From Stropharia rugosoannulata (taxonomy: Eukaryota > Basidiomycota > Agaricomycetes > Agaricales > Strophariaceae): a stretch of DNA of 64,000 nt. The position numbers were made by a program, and so were the translations under genes. Of the stretch, positions 1-12,256 are shown one piece after another. Where the stretch lies: NCBI GenBank assembly GCA_028532985.1, contig JANCIK010000003.1, forward strand, positions 3,172,001 through 3,236,000, written 5' to 3'. The notes beneath the pieces were generated by a model, which had not been told where the DNA came from, made no database searches, and saw only the letters and a list, made by a program, of their open reading frames with translations. How positions within the stretch are numbered: position 1 is the stretch's first letter; every line of letters starts with the position of its first letter.

Positions 1-96
1 GTGCAGTAGGCCGTGTAGTGCAACAGACCCATGTAGCGCAATGCATAGTCGAGAAGAGTCTAAGAAGCACAGGGGACCTGTGTAATGGTGGTGCAT

Positions 97-154
97 CAGC
101 AACAACAACAGCAACAGCAAATGCAACAGTAAATGCAACAGCAACAACAACAGC
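97..154. repeat. CAA/CAG microsatellite
   Basis: Imperfect trinucleotide array of CAA and CAG units interrupted by AAATG. It could read as poly-Gln in one frame, but no open frame of any length surrounds it. Confidence 0.8.
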
Positions 155-496
155 GAAAATGCTCTGTAGAAGTGTAAGAGGTGTTGCGGTGTAAATAGGA
201 GGGGATGATGGGTTTACTAGGCTGGCGGCGCGTGAGTCATAGGAGGTCATAGGATAGTCTGTGCAGGAGACTAGGTCATAGGGGGTCACAGGAGACCATA
301 GGGGCGAGACGGGGATGATTACGCTGCAAAGCCTAGATGACCATAGATTGACGAGTTTGCTGACTTTGTGAGAGAGGGCGGTGTGCAGTGTGCACCCGAC
401 GCGGTCCGAGGCCGACTGCCGAGGGTGTGCCTAGAGGCTAGAATAGAGCAAAGCACACAGGTAGCATAAGCAACCGAGCTGGCACGGGTACGGCAA

Positions 497-570
497 GCGC
501 ATATGAAGCTGTTACTTTAGCGCATATGAAGCTGTCGAGCGTATATGAAGCCTGTCGAGCGCATATGAAA
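497..570. repeat. Degenerate tandem repeat, GCGCATATGAAGC unit
   Basis: About four copies of a unit close to GCGCATATGAAGCTGTCGA follow each other. The copies differ by substitutions and spacing. No coding potential is evident. Confidence 0.7.
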
Positions 571-1413
571 GACCGGGATACATACAGACCAACGGGATAC
601 CTTTGCACACCGTGCCAAGATCCAATTGCGGATGTTCTTTGTCTTTGCATGCCTATACATATCTTTGTCTTTGTGTGCATCTTTGTCTTTCACATTGACT
701 AAACGAGGAGTTGCGCACCCTTAATTTTAGTCGCGCTGACAAGCCCCGGACGGTGCACAGTCGGGCGGATAAAGATAGATATTAGGAGGGGAGTTCTAGG
801 CTGGACATGCTCCGGCGGCGATACGCGTGCGGGACACGGGAGGGCAGGGAGCGTCTGTCGAAGAAAGAAGGGTGGCGGGAAGAGCCGCGGGGTTGTAGGG
901 TACAAGACAAGAAAGAAAGCGATCGGTGGACTATCATATCGTATCATATCAGGGACTTAGATCTTTGGGGATGCAGGGTGCTTGGCTCTGTGCTCAGAAG
1001 ACGTCCGAGAATAGATGGAGGGTAGAAAGAGACTGACACGGTGGGATGACAGGTATGACTGGAATGGAATGGGGGGTGGCAAATGAAAGCGCAAGACCCG
1101 GCTGGGAAGATGAGCCTGGGCTGGCTGGGGTAAAAAAAGATCTGGCGTTGTATGGTATGACTTGGGTTGTATGGTGGGTTATTGTTCTGCATAATGGAGT
1201 CAACGAGCTGTGCATCGTCCCGAGATGCAGCCATCGAGCGGTTGCTGGGACAGAGCGATGGTTGATGATTAATGAGTTGAGTGGGGGAATTGCAGGGCCG
1301 GCCTCGTGCAGAGAGGTCGAGTTGATCCGGTGTGACACAGCCCTGTCGTCATATTTGCAGTCGCCCGGAACTGCGCCACATCGGTCACCACGCAACTCTC
1401 AATTGTACTATCA

Positions 1414-1420
1414 CTATAAA
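1414..1420 (+). promoter_or_regulatory. TATA-like box of the proline-rich gene
   Basis: CTATAAA lies about 95 nt upstream of the ATG at 1513, inside a pyrimidine-rich stretch that continues to the start codon. This is the arrangement expected of a basidiomycete core promoter. Assignment rests on position and sequence only. Confidence 0.5.
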
Positions 1421-1512
1421 GGCCAGGCCAAATCAGGCCAACCTACCCTCGTCCCTCCCGTCTCTGCCTCGTGCGCCGCGCTCATCTCCTCTGTAGCTCT
1501 CCTCTTTGAACA

Positions 1513-2209
1513 ATGACGGAATACGACTACTCCCCAGAGGCTTACGAGCGCTACCTCGCCACCCAGACCCGCATTGCCAACTGGGTTGACACCACAGAGG
1601 CACACCGCGCCGAGTTCCAACATGCACTCAACGCAGTCCCCCCCACTGCACCTACTGTCAAGGTCCCCGCCCCGCCTGCCGGCGCGCGGCCAGCCCGCCC
1701 TCCGCACGCACACCGTCCCCCGCCGTTGCCCCTGCCGCCGTACGGCGCGCAGTACTACCCCCACGGCACCCAGCCGCGCTCTGCCTCGTCCGACGCGCTG
1801 AGCCTCGGCATGGGCTACGACCCCGTCTCCGGTCCCGGCCCCATGCCCCTCCCCGCGTCCCTCACCCGCCGCAGCCCGGCCTACGCCCCGCCGCCCGCCT
1901 ACGCGCCTCTCCTCCCGCCTGGCGCACACCAGCCCGTTCTCTACCGCCCCGGCCAGACCCACCGCCCGTCCCACCGCTCGTCCCACTCCCACTCGCGGAG
2001 GCACCACTCGAGCGGCAGCTACTACGCCGTCGCGTCCCCGCCCGTCTCGCCACCGTATGCCCAGCCACCGTACGGCTACCCGCCCGCGCAAGCCGCGCAC
2101 GGTCAAAGGGGGTACTTTGTCGTACAGCCCCAACAAATGGTCAGTCGCCTCCCCAATTCCCCAAACAAACAATAGTCACTGACCTCCCTTCCAGCAGTAC
2201 ATGTCCTGA
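1513..2209 (+). CDS. Small proline/histidine/tyrosine-rich protein of unknown function
   Basis: The gene starts at ATG 1513 (MTEYDYSPEAYERYLATQ). One intron at 2140-2194 has a GTCAGT donor and TTCCAG acceptor; after it four codons and a stop give the C-terminus QQMQYMS. The product is about 213 residues. The first 35 residues look like a short ordered segment (AYERYLATQTRIANWVDTTE). The rest is low complexity, rich in Pro, Ala, His, Tyr and Ser, with PPYG/PPAYAP-like motifs and an Arg-His-Ser cluster around residue 155. There is no signal peptide or membrane helix. I do not recognise the family. The PY-type motifs might bind WW domains, but that is only an inference from composition. Coding sequence is GC-rich against an AT-rich flank, which supports a real gene. 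Confidence 0.75.
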
Positions 2210-5200
2210 GTCCTCTCTCCCCCCCGCCCCCTGCACGCGCGTACTCCGCGTGTTGTCCCTGCACCGCCATCGATGAAATCCACCCTAAACATATCCTCCA
2301 CCACGCCCACATTCGATCGCACAATACAAAATCAGGCATGTGCATCACGCACGGTCCGACGGGCTGACTGACACACGCCTCGCACGCTCGCACGCCGACA
2401 TTACACCGCAGAGCGCCACTGCACGCACATCGCACACCCCCCCGACTCGCTCAGCGTTCGGTCCTCGGGCCGTACAACGGAGCGGGCGAATGGACAGGCA
2501 GCGCAAACGAACGCATTCCCTGCATTCCATTCAGAGCATCAGAATGGAATAATGCGCACTTCAAGCACGCGCCCCGACCCAGTCAAAAAAGCATCATTTC
2601 CTCAAGTCTGACAATCACGGTATCTACTTATCTGGTATACTCGGTACTTCACCCTCCCCATTCACTTTGACTTTGGCATATATTGGCATTTATCGGCATC
2701 GGACATCCTCTCTCCTCTCTCACTCACTCGCATGGTGCGCACAGTCCCGCACCGTCATTTCTTCAATGCTCCCGGCATAGTACATGAACCTTGCATACAT
2801 ACATACATACCCATCTTCAACGCACGCACACGAACATCATGACTAATAGTTATATCTCTCGCTCTCTTTCCCTGGCCCAAAAAAGAAAGTACGATTTCGA
2901 CTTTTACTGGTACTACCATGTTTGGTTATGATACTGTAGTGTAGATGTAGTAGGTAGACGTAGATGTGCATACAGTAATACTTGGATCGCGTTAATATGA
3001 CTCGTTCTTCGTTTGCTGTTGTTCAGTCACTGCCTTGCTCTGTCCTATGGAAAGCCGGAACGAGTGCCAAAGAGGCGTATACAAATACGTTCTGCCAACG
3101 TTCGGCATTGCACCTCGACTCCGACAGACACACTGCTAAAGTACACTAATAACCGTGGTGGGTGTTGATTCAAGCTCAAGCGCCACTGGTGGTACAGGTG
3201 AGCACGCCCTTCAGAGTCACGTCGCGCGGACAGGTAGGTTTCGAGGTGGATTACGTATAGGGCGAGATTCGTATTATTTACAGTATAAGAGTTAGAGCAC
3301 TTCTGACTCAAGTAATACTATTATAGCTTGCTTTGCCTTTCTTATACCCATGTGCTACTAAGTTCCAAGTGCAGCCTACCTCGGTGAAATGAGGTGCAAC
3401 AGTGGTTACTCAGAGTACGCGCGACTGCAGGGGAAAGCAAGGGCACTGGCTGACGCGATGGCAGCTGGGCAGGTATGAGAGAGCGCTCCGGGAACATGCA
3501 GCGCTTAATTTCAAGGCCCCATTTGTCGCATTTGTCCCTCTTGCGACGGTTTCATCACTCTGGGCACGTTTGAATTTATTTTCAAGTTGAATATTTGTTA
3601 GTTTACCGGCGTTGGTATGCTCGATGCCACTTGAAGATGTTCTAGTAGGAGCATTAGTAGGGAACAGCTTCCGAAGGGATAAATATCCTGTAAACACCTG
3701 CGTGATGAAAGAATCCAAAAGGAATCAGACTACAGTACAAACACAGCCGCATTTGTTTGGCTGTGGTAGCATTACTCCTCGTTTTACTTGAGTCTATACT
3801 GTCCTACAGGTTAGCTTTGCGCTGCCTGCTATGCATGTACTAAACGCAGACACGAGCCCGGGCCCCCGAGTCACAGTGGTGCTCGCAAGTTCTGGCCATA
3901 TGCGCACCAACCCTCATGAAGCGTCAGTAGTAATGCCACAGCCCGCCGTGGCCGGCAAGATTTCACTGCTCCCCAACTTCAACATATTTTAATTTTTCAA
4001 TGCAGGTAATCTCAAAATAGGCCATGTCATGCTGCGTCGTAACGAAATTGTAGTCACGTCGACTCGCAGGCATACAAATTCATTTATCTAAATTTGCATC
4101 TGCAATAGAGTACTACTGCGTCCTCTAGTAGCGAGCGAGAATTTCGCCGACAATTCTACTTACTTCACTTCACTCCAATGACATAGTAGTACATACATAG
4201 AACACATACATTTACCGTGACGTTCACCCAAATTTATCTGATCTCACAGCCTCACACGCATACTACTACTACTTGGAATCCCGAGTTGTGATTCTCTCAC
4301 TTACTGGGTGGGTGTGAACCAGTGAATCAATTTCTTCCCTTCCTTTAGTACTACTAAGCATCTAGTACTAAAATACTGACCAACCGCAACCTAGAATGAA
4401 CCAAGCAAAGTTCTTTGTCCAGGTTCTCAATCCAGCACCTCGATCGTGGTACCCAAGAATAAGAATAAGCACTGAACACGTAGACTCGTACGTACGAGTA
4501 CACGAATCTATCTGCCTTGGTACTGCAACCACCCCCGGAATGCGCTGTATTCGTCTCCATTCAGAAGAACTGCTCATGGCCTAATGGAAGCGTGTTGCAC
4601 CGCATCATGGCGGACGCGGCGGTTGACCTTCGCTTCTGGCGTGCTTTCACGGCACCCCGTGCATTTACATACGACCCAAATAACAAGAGGTTATTATTCG
4701 AGGGACCGCACCCCGATTCACCCAGTACCTCCTTCCTGCTCAAGGTCAACACAGATAGACTTAGACTAACCTTGTCGCATCCGAGTCAAGGGGCACTACT
4801 ACAGCGCCTTCCTCACCACACCACAGACGCCAATATTGCGCGAAACAGGGTAGCCTCACATCTGCATCTGAATGCTGAATGACAGCCGCGGCTTGTCATT
4901 GAAATTTGACAAGAAGATCGATGCGTACCAGTCCCGCGGGCGCACCATCCCCAAAACCAACAACTGCGATCGCATTTGACATTCTATCCCCACTTGAGAA
5001 CTTACAGCCTCATCAATCTATTGAACCCAGTGCGAAACAGGGTGGGTGTAGAACGCACTAGGCTGTATATTTCTGGAACGAACTTCGGCCATAGCGCTAG
5101 ATCATGATCATAAGCCATGAGAGTTCCGCCGGCGTTTCCCCAATTTTTAGGACTGAGATTGCGATTGGCATTCAGCGTTCAGCGCCAGCGTTCAAATCTA

Positions 5201-8200
5201 AAAGCAAAGTCATCAGTAGACGATGGTAGCTTGATCGATACAGCCACTGCCAGATTGGAACCGCAACGTTCTGCTTCAAACACTACACATTGCAAGAGAG
5301 AATAAATCAACTCTTACCATTATCGATTGAAAAAATAGTAAAAGGCACACGTCGCACAGAATCCTCCGAAGTTTTATAAATCCAATATATTCATCCTTCG
5401 CTGCACGAAAAAACTTGCTCTCGTCGAAAGTGGCACCATTTCCTGTCATTTTCTGATATTCTCGTCTCTTCTCTCTTGTTCTATTCTATTCTCCCCTCAA
5501 CCCGTATAATAGAGTGATCGACGAAAGATCGACATCATATCGTGATGGTACTGATACTGATTCCGATAAGCAGGAGATTGAGGACGCGGCGTGGCAGGGG
5601 TGCAGGTATTTTTGGCTGGGGGTGCGCAGCACGTATTAATCCATGTGCGACCTACAGCAGAGACCTATCGCGTGCATGGCCTCCAATCTCCCATCTCCCG
5701 GATCTTTGGGGTACGGTCCTGAGCAACTAGACCACTTGTTGCAAGACGTGCATAGCTTTTGTCTTTGGAATATGAGATGATACTTGTCCATCCATGTATA
5801 TACTACGTTGGTGACAACAATTTGTTAGCATGTTGACACTCATGTTTAATTAATAATACGCACGCACTTGTGTAGCTTGATTTCTGGAAATTAACGGAGG
5901 TGCGAGAGATCCGACCGGGGAACGACAGCACCGACCATGCTCATGGATAACGTGCTGCTTGGGTGATAGAGCGTACGCATAAGACCGTGGCATGGGACGT
6001 CATTGTATTCTTCGTCTTCGTCATTGGAGAATGGATGCAAACGCCTCGTGGTTGCGCCAGCGGGGCCGCCTGAGCTTTATCAATTCGAGGCTGAAAATTT
6101 ATCTTTTGAGTAATAACTTCATAGAAATTGATTATGGGAATCGAAAATATTGTCCCGCAGGAATGGCTTGTATCTCAGATGCTCTGTAGGCAGTAGCGCT
6201 GTTTCTGGTGCTTGGGTGTCTATGAAATCCATGTCGACACGTTTCGAGGGAGCAAAGTATTGCCATTCACTGTCTGCAGTTGATAGACCCCTGTTGAAAT
6301 GTCTTGTGCATATACGCATTCATGTCCTGTTGACTGTCCTCCGTGTAAATGATCTTCGGGCATACAATCCTTTGATGTCCATAAGCCTGGAGGTGCGGAT
6401 GATAAGCCTAGCGTAGCCTGAAGTATGGCCATGAGCGGCGAGGTAAACCTCAAGTGCTTCTTTATGAACATATTGAAGGCGGTCGAGCTCGTAACCACAA
6501 AATGCCCGAGTGTGTTGGTACCTGGTCGAGGTTCCTATCTTCCTCTGATATCATCTTCGCGACCAAAGTTGTGGACCCATACCCGGCGACTAGTCAATCC
6601 GAATGTTCAACATTGCCATGAGGTTTACAGGTAGCCTTAAGAATACCACAGACCACCCGTCGAGTTTGACTGGAGTTCGACTGGGCTTCGCATTCAATGA
6701 TGCAAGAGTGATGCGTCACTGACCGAGGACTGTAAGATAACTGCCAGAGAGATGAAAGAGCTTCAGGCAGCAGCGTTTAGTACGAACGAGCAGCTCTACC
6801 TTAGCTTTAGACAAGAGGCCGTTCCCTCGAAGAGACAAGTTACGCCCGGAGGGCCCCAGTCTCCCTTGGCTCTAGCTCACGATGGTCAGTGACAGAGTCT
6901 GAACTTGTGTGTTTGTTCAAGTTTGTTTGTCCGCTTTTGTTTGCGCTTGTGGGAGCGAATACCCGGGGGTCTACTAAGCTGAATGTACAAAATAGAAGAA
7001 TAATTCATTGAAAACTATTGCGATCTTCTCTTCCATATAGCGTATTTGCTGCTTTATTTAGCTCAAGCTGCACAAGTAACTCCGATTAAAGAATTTCGTA
7101 GGTCTGGCAACGGTTCTTATTGTCCCAGTCCATGGCTCCCCTTCCGCCGGCTCCACAGCCTGGCCATGAGTATATATAGCTGTTGCCACTTATTTAAGGC
7201 TTTCCGCAGGTGTAATAAAATGGAGTAAATTGGCTGTATAAAATGTCTGCGGATTGTCATCGACACCCATTCTTCTCGTTCGATACCCCTTGCCTGATAC
7301 CCTTTCAATATCCCCTCAACAATAGCGGTCGGAACTTAAAGCTTAACGTCTGACGTTGACACCAAGAGCATGGACTCTTTTACCGAATTTGCACTTACTA
7401 CGTCAAATCCTATCCCTGATGACTCGGAGAGAAGTAATGGTGCAACAAATTGTTATTGCATCGTCGTCTGAGCCCGAAGGCTCTCTGGTAGAAGCCCCGT
7501 TGGACTGAGGCGATAGAAGCTGGGGTAGGCAAATAGACATCTAGAAGCCAAGCATACTCATCGTTAACAATAAACAGATACCTATTGTCCTTTTTACATA
7601 ATACAGTCACTCTTTCCTGTATTAAACAATATGTAAGTGATGTTACTCTTTGGGCTTGCACAAAAACCTGATCTCTCTCTAAGACCGTAGAACTATGATG
7701 ATACTGAACATTCCTCAATAATGTACTTGTCATTAATTGAACCATGTACTCTGGTAGTACAACTTAACTAGAAGTAGAAGAACTTAAGCGATAGAGCCGC
7801 TTATATTTGCCTAGCTTCTCGTAACATTATGAACCCGCGTAGTAGCGTAGCCGTATTCACTCAGACCCATACTACTAGTAGATGCGCCTGGTACGCTCAG
7901 GACGGTCCAAACGCGTACAATAATATTTGTACGAATATGATTTATCTTCTGTCTTATTTCCGAGAAATTTACCCATGTGGGCTCAAAACCAGCAGCATAA
8001 CTAAATCTTTGCAAGAATTTCACGTGTACTTTAACATATAGTAGTATGGGTGCTCTGGTACATAGAGTATATCACGGACGTGGGTCGAGTCATATTATAT
8101 ATATAACAAGTTGCAGCCAAGATGCAGCAACTTCAACGTTTGGTATGCCGCGTTGATCCTGTTATTGTTCAGGGAGGACCCGCATCTACTTGTCGTTCTT

Positions 8201-9015
8201 TCCTTATTGTCCTGTACGGATCATTCAATACGCCTCAATGCGCTCATAGCGCCAGGGACGAGCTGAAAAAATTAAGGAGTTGCCTAATCAGGTTGACACA
8301 ATAAGCCGTAATCGCTACGTAATCACATCTAGGCGCCGGTACTTTTACCATCACACTGTCGAAGGTACGGACCTACCAAGGAGCTGATGCAGTTCGATGG
8401 TATAAAGGCTGTAATATCACACTGAGTTACGGCAGCCTACGCTTTGCTTTCAAGCAAGACTCCTCCAGCGAAGCGACTTCTGTACATCCCTGAGAAGTAC
8501 CTTCAATGGACGCCTTCACCACCATTTCTTCCTTGTTTGCCGACACTAGTCCGAAGCAAGAGGAGTATCCGTTTCCAGTAGAGGAAGAGAAGAAAGGATC
8601 CGGTGCCAACACATTCTGCGTAGTCGCATGAATATTCACGATTCCTGCCGCGAATAAACATCATACACTGTCAGTCACCCTTTTTGCATTTTCCTGAAAG
8701 GTATTTTGAGCTAAAAAGTACATCACCATTTACAGATCATCCACCATCTCCTATGACACCGCCATAGCAAAGCGTATCACGCAAAGGAGAGAGATTATCT
8801 TATACCTACACACCCTAAGTGCACAGGCTTATGCACTAGATACTCATTTCGTTTTCTACAATTGTATAATTATGACGATTATGCATTTTTTAAATGTTGT
8901 TCTACATCCATGTCATTGAAATTGTCATTTGATATATTTAGCCCCAGGTTCAAAAAAGCAGGAGGTATATGAGCCAACAAAAAATACTACACATATGTTT
9001 TCTTCCCCAGTAAGT
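2210..9015. other. Gene-poor 6.8 kb stretch
   Basis: After the 3' UTR of the proline-rich gene, which has CATA repeats near 2800, I find no convincing gene up to the EED-like gene. The longest open frames (for example 4517-4882 plus, 7410-7745 minus, 6220-6498 minus) lack recognisable domains and plausible splice partners. The minus strand around 6150-6700 has short protein-like runs and may be an old, decayed coding fragment. No terminal repeats, tRNA B-box or snRNA signature was seen. Confidence 0.45.
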
Positions 9016-11297
9016 CTAGTCTCTATCCAGAGAGCGTCGCCATATTCGTAAGGTCCCCCGTTCACCAACGGCAGCAACGACATTCCCAGAAAGCCCCATA
9101 GCACTTCCCATTATGAACCGCCCGTCTACTATTCCATCATCATTTGGGGGGATATCTATACACCAGGCTATGATGGGAGGAGGGGGCGGCGCAAGTGGTC
9201 TTCGCCTGGTGATCAGCCGGAAGCTGAGCTCACTAACTTCATCGTCACTGGGTAGAACAGCCTCTTCTTCATCCAAATCATCGTGGTTCAACGCATCAGT
9301 TGCCCCTGTTAGACGTGAGTTCCCCAGAATTGCTTCCCTCGCGTTCTCGTCCTCATCCTCCGAGGCATACTGAGAAACCATGTGACGACGATCAATTTCA
9401 CTCTCTGGACTTTCCATTGGCCGTGCTACATCCGTATCTGCAGGGGAGCTTAGAGGCAATTGTCCCCCAAGCAGGCGTTTTGCCACCTCTTCCGGGAAGA
9501 ATGGGATAGGCTGGGGTTGCATGAGTGCTATGTTAACAAGGTGAATCGATGTATCACTGTAGGTGAGAAGAGCAATTGGGTCGTGTGTGCTACTTTTATA
9601 CAGCGAGAGAGACGGGGAGATAAGCTGCGAAGCCACGTTAGGGAAACGATGAGTAGATATTATGCTGAATGAATCTAATGAAAGTGATTAGATTATCAAA
9701 GTAACATAAAATTGCACATACCGCTATCAAGATAATCCTGGGATGTGACGTTCAGTTAAGGTCGCAATCAGGCCAATGAGGATGACGCACCCGTGAGACA
9801 CCCCGAAATGTGGTGGTTGAGATGTCCTGATTGGCAGGGAAAAAACGGTTAAGACCTAGCCATTGCCATATTATCATTTCCGCCGCTTCCATGTAAGTCT
9901 TCCGATTCTTAGAGCTATCAGGGTCCTCTCTCATTACGGCTGGTGCACTATGAGTGAGCAGTAAGTCATCATCTAACCTGTATTTCGTCTGTGGTAAGTA
10001 TTTCCTTGACACCTAGCGCCAAACAACACCCTACCAAGAAATTGACAATACGCGTGCTTTATGTATCTTGGAGCTGCTAAAAAGTGGCTTATCGACGCGT
10101 TTGATTTCAATTTCTGAAGTGGGTCGAACAGGCCATATTTTGACTGCTCTATCGAGCTGTCGAAATAGTTTGAGCGTATGTATCACCAGTACATTCAAAG
10201 AGATTTATACCCCGCAAGTAGCAATCAAAGGGAAGAACGGATGAAATGCCTTGAAATTGAAAGAAGTTAGCACTCGCAATAAACATTTAAGATTGCACTT
10301 GTTGAACCTACAGCTGAAAGAACAGCAGCGTTGTGTCCTCCAGACCGTCCACCCATCAGGACGCAAATGCATCTCCCAATACCCATTCCTTCTTTCCCGG
10401 AAGTGGGGATGCGCAGTCCATGAGCAGCACCAGCGAGACTGGGCCTCATGTTTGGTGGCCAATGAGGATTCTGCACTTTTTCATCTTTCGATCTTGAGGA
10501 TTCGGAATTATCGATCATAGCGTCGAGATTGAGGTCATATACGCGAGTGGAGAAGTCGCGAGACGTTGTGCAGCATAAACTGACGTTGGTAGGATGCACT
10601 GCTATGGAGGTGATTGTCTGTCATAATTCATCATTGAGCCACTTTCTCTAGAAGAAAAGGTTGAGTACGCACCCCACCATGACCTCGAATATACCCTTCC
10701 ACCCCGCGCCTTTCTAGATTGTATACGTAAAGAACACTCCCTTTTGAGAAGAGTACCAGGGGTTGGCATAGGCCACGATGGCTCATCGCCCACGAGACGC
10801 ACATTTTATCGCTATCTAGTAGCCTTTGTCCGCCCTGACTCAGTTGCGTTTAAACGTTGTTGGAATTGGCCAAAAATTGGCTGATAAATATACCTTTTCA
10901 TGGGTAAGCTCATAGACTATAGGTGGTTTCTTCTGCAGTGTAAAGAAGATGTATAGACAATGGTCCGACGTGACGGCGACCGCATCCCAGTAATCGGCGA
11001 CGACGGACTTCCACCGGGCATGGTTATCGGCTGTATTAACACTGCCTTGCCATATGTATTCCAATGAGTTCTCCTCCCAAGGGAAAAATGCAATGTCGCG
11101 AAAAGCTGGTGGGTTGGGTTTTTGTAGCTGATAACCGGACCATCAGTCCTGCTGAATACTGGTTGAACACCATGACCAACACTTATTTTGCGAACAAATT
11201 GAAAAGGATGGTCAATTTCGAGCTCACGGTACCAAGGCTGATAACCATTATCCTGGCTTGCCTCTACATGTGGTTCATCTTCGTTGTTTCGATCCAT
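9016..11297 (-). CDS. EED/ESC-type WD40 protein, Polycomb repressive complex 2 subunit
   Basis: Nine exons give 605 residues (introns 11106-11182, 10835-10893, 10618-10672, 10250-10311, 10157-10210, 9978-10034, 9738-9790, 9675-9721; exon sum 1818 nt). The first donor (GTGTTG) is the weakest. The start is the ATG at 11297, since a longer frame would run into the divergent neighbour. WD repeats are recognisable: VYNLERRGVEGYIRGHGG, then HPTNVSLCCTTSRDFSTRVY, NPHWPPNMRPSLAGAAHG, MGGRSGGHNAAVL, HPFFPLIATCG, RAVKIWPV, and SWLDDDLLLTHSAPAVM. This order, including the long insert after the YDL strand and the late THSAP/IIWQW block, is that of EED homologues. EED binds H3K27me3 in its aromatic cage and activates the methyltransferase within PRC2 in the nucleus. 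An acidic low-complexity insert (SEDEDENA, DLDEEEAVLPSDDE) sits before the last repeat. It shares a short divergent promoter with the complex I gene at 11431. Confidence 0.87.
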
Positions 11298-11430
11298 TTG
11301 GCAACTAGACGCGCTGAGGACGAAATGGTGATGGTGGTGAAAAACAGAACGCGTCGCAGTGTTCCCAAAAAGGCAGTTGATCAGCTGGCTCCCGTTGTCC
11401 AATCCGCTCACCGCCGTTCGAAAAACCACC

Positions 11431-12035
11431 ATGTCAGAGGCAGACAACGCCGCGCACTACGAACCCAAAGCGACTGTTCAGCATGCATCTAAGATAGCGC
11501 TGCAGTCTGCAGGTGTTGGCTTTGCCATGAGTGCTATTCAGAATGCCCTGGGCAAGCATTCCCATGGAGCGATGGGTGTCCTCACCAGAACTGGAGGCAC
11601 GATTGGATTCTTCGGTACGTACAGGGTTTCTTTCATCGGCCAACGCGACAAGAGCTGACATCCTTCTCTCCTTTAACTATTAGCGGCTATGGGAGGAACA
11701 TTCGCGTTCACGGAATACTATGTTGCCAACTTGAGGGAGAAGGATGATGCTCTGAACGGTGCTATTGGCGGGTGTGCTGCTGGATTCCTGGCTGGCGTAC
11801 GATGTGCGTTACTTTGAACTACCAGTCCTCTCATACATCTAATGCCTTCAACTTCGAAACAGCACGCTCACTGCCTTTGGCAGTCGGAGGATGCGCCCTG
11901 CTCGGTGCCACTACGGGGGCCATCGGATTTACAGGTGCACTCGCAGGTGAGGGAGCAGAAAGCAAGGAAGAAAGAAGGAAAAAGTTCTTCAAACATTCAC
12001 CTCCGCCCCTTATAGACGCCTCCGCCGCAGAGTAA
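11431..12035 (+). CDS. Tim17/22-family protein, probable complex I subunit NDUFA11/B14.7-like
   Basis: Three exons with introns 11615-11683 and 11804-11862 give about 158 residues. The start is MSEADNAAHYEP. Four glycine-rich hydrophobic segments follow (around SAGVGFAMSAIQNALG, RTGGTIGFFAAMGGTFAFTE, AIGGCAAGFLAGVR and AVGGCALLGATTGAIGFTGA), the spacing of the Tim17/Tim22/Tim23/PMP24 fold. The tail is charged (SKEERRKKFF). Within the family the size and lack of an import-channel signature point to NDUFA11, an accessory subunit of the membrane arm of complex I in the inner mitochondrial membrane. A small TIM22-like translocase protein is the alternative. The gene begins 133 bp from the EED-like gene on the other strand. 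Confidence 0.75.
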
Positions 12036-12256
12036 TTAATTCTTTTCCAATTCAAAATGACTATTTTAGATTGAGGGGCGTGTTGTATTGATGACCCCTT
12101 CCGTTCCCTCAGTTGAAGTGTGCGCTCAGAAGCAAAATATGCATTATATGAAAGTAAACAAGATGCAAGTATTACAAGTATTTGACAGGTACTCAGAATT
12201 ATCCAAGATGATTAATTTAACTAGCAAAATGGGAAGTACATATATGCAGCTGACAA

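Larger units (their letters stand above)
1..1512. other. Non-coding 5' flank
   Basis: I see no coding region here. Short open frames exist on both strands, but none has a recognisable protein, a conserved motif or a consistent splice pattern. The stretch holds a CAA/CAG microsatellite, a degenerate tandem repeat and, near its right end, the promoter of the proline-rich gene that starts at 1513. The end beyond base 1 is unknown, so part of a neighbouring gene's UTR could lie here. Confidence 0.5.

Noticed and set aside
1414..2172. 252-codon minus-strand frame opposite the proline-rich gene
   Set aside because: Arg/Gly/Val-rich composition is what the complement of Pro/Ala codons produces. The plus strand has the ATG context, TATA box and a good intron.
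11298..11447. N-terminal extension of the EED-like protein into the divergent gene
   Set aside because: It would overlap the first coding exon of the Tim17-family gene, and the residues (including a poly-His run) are not conserved-looking.
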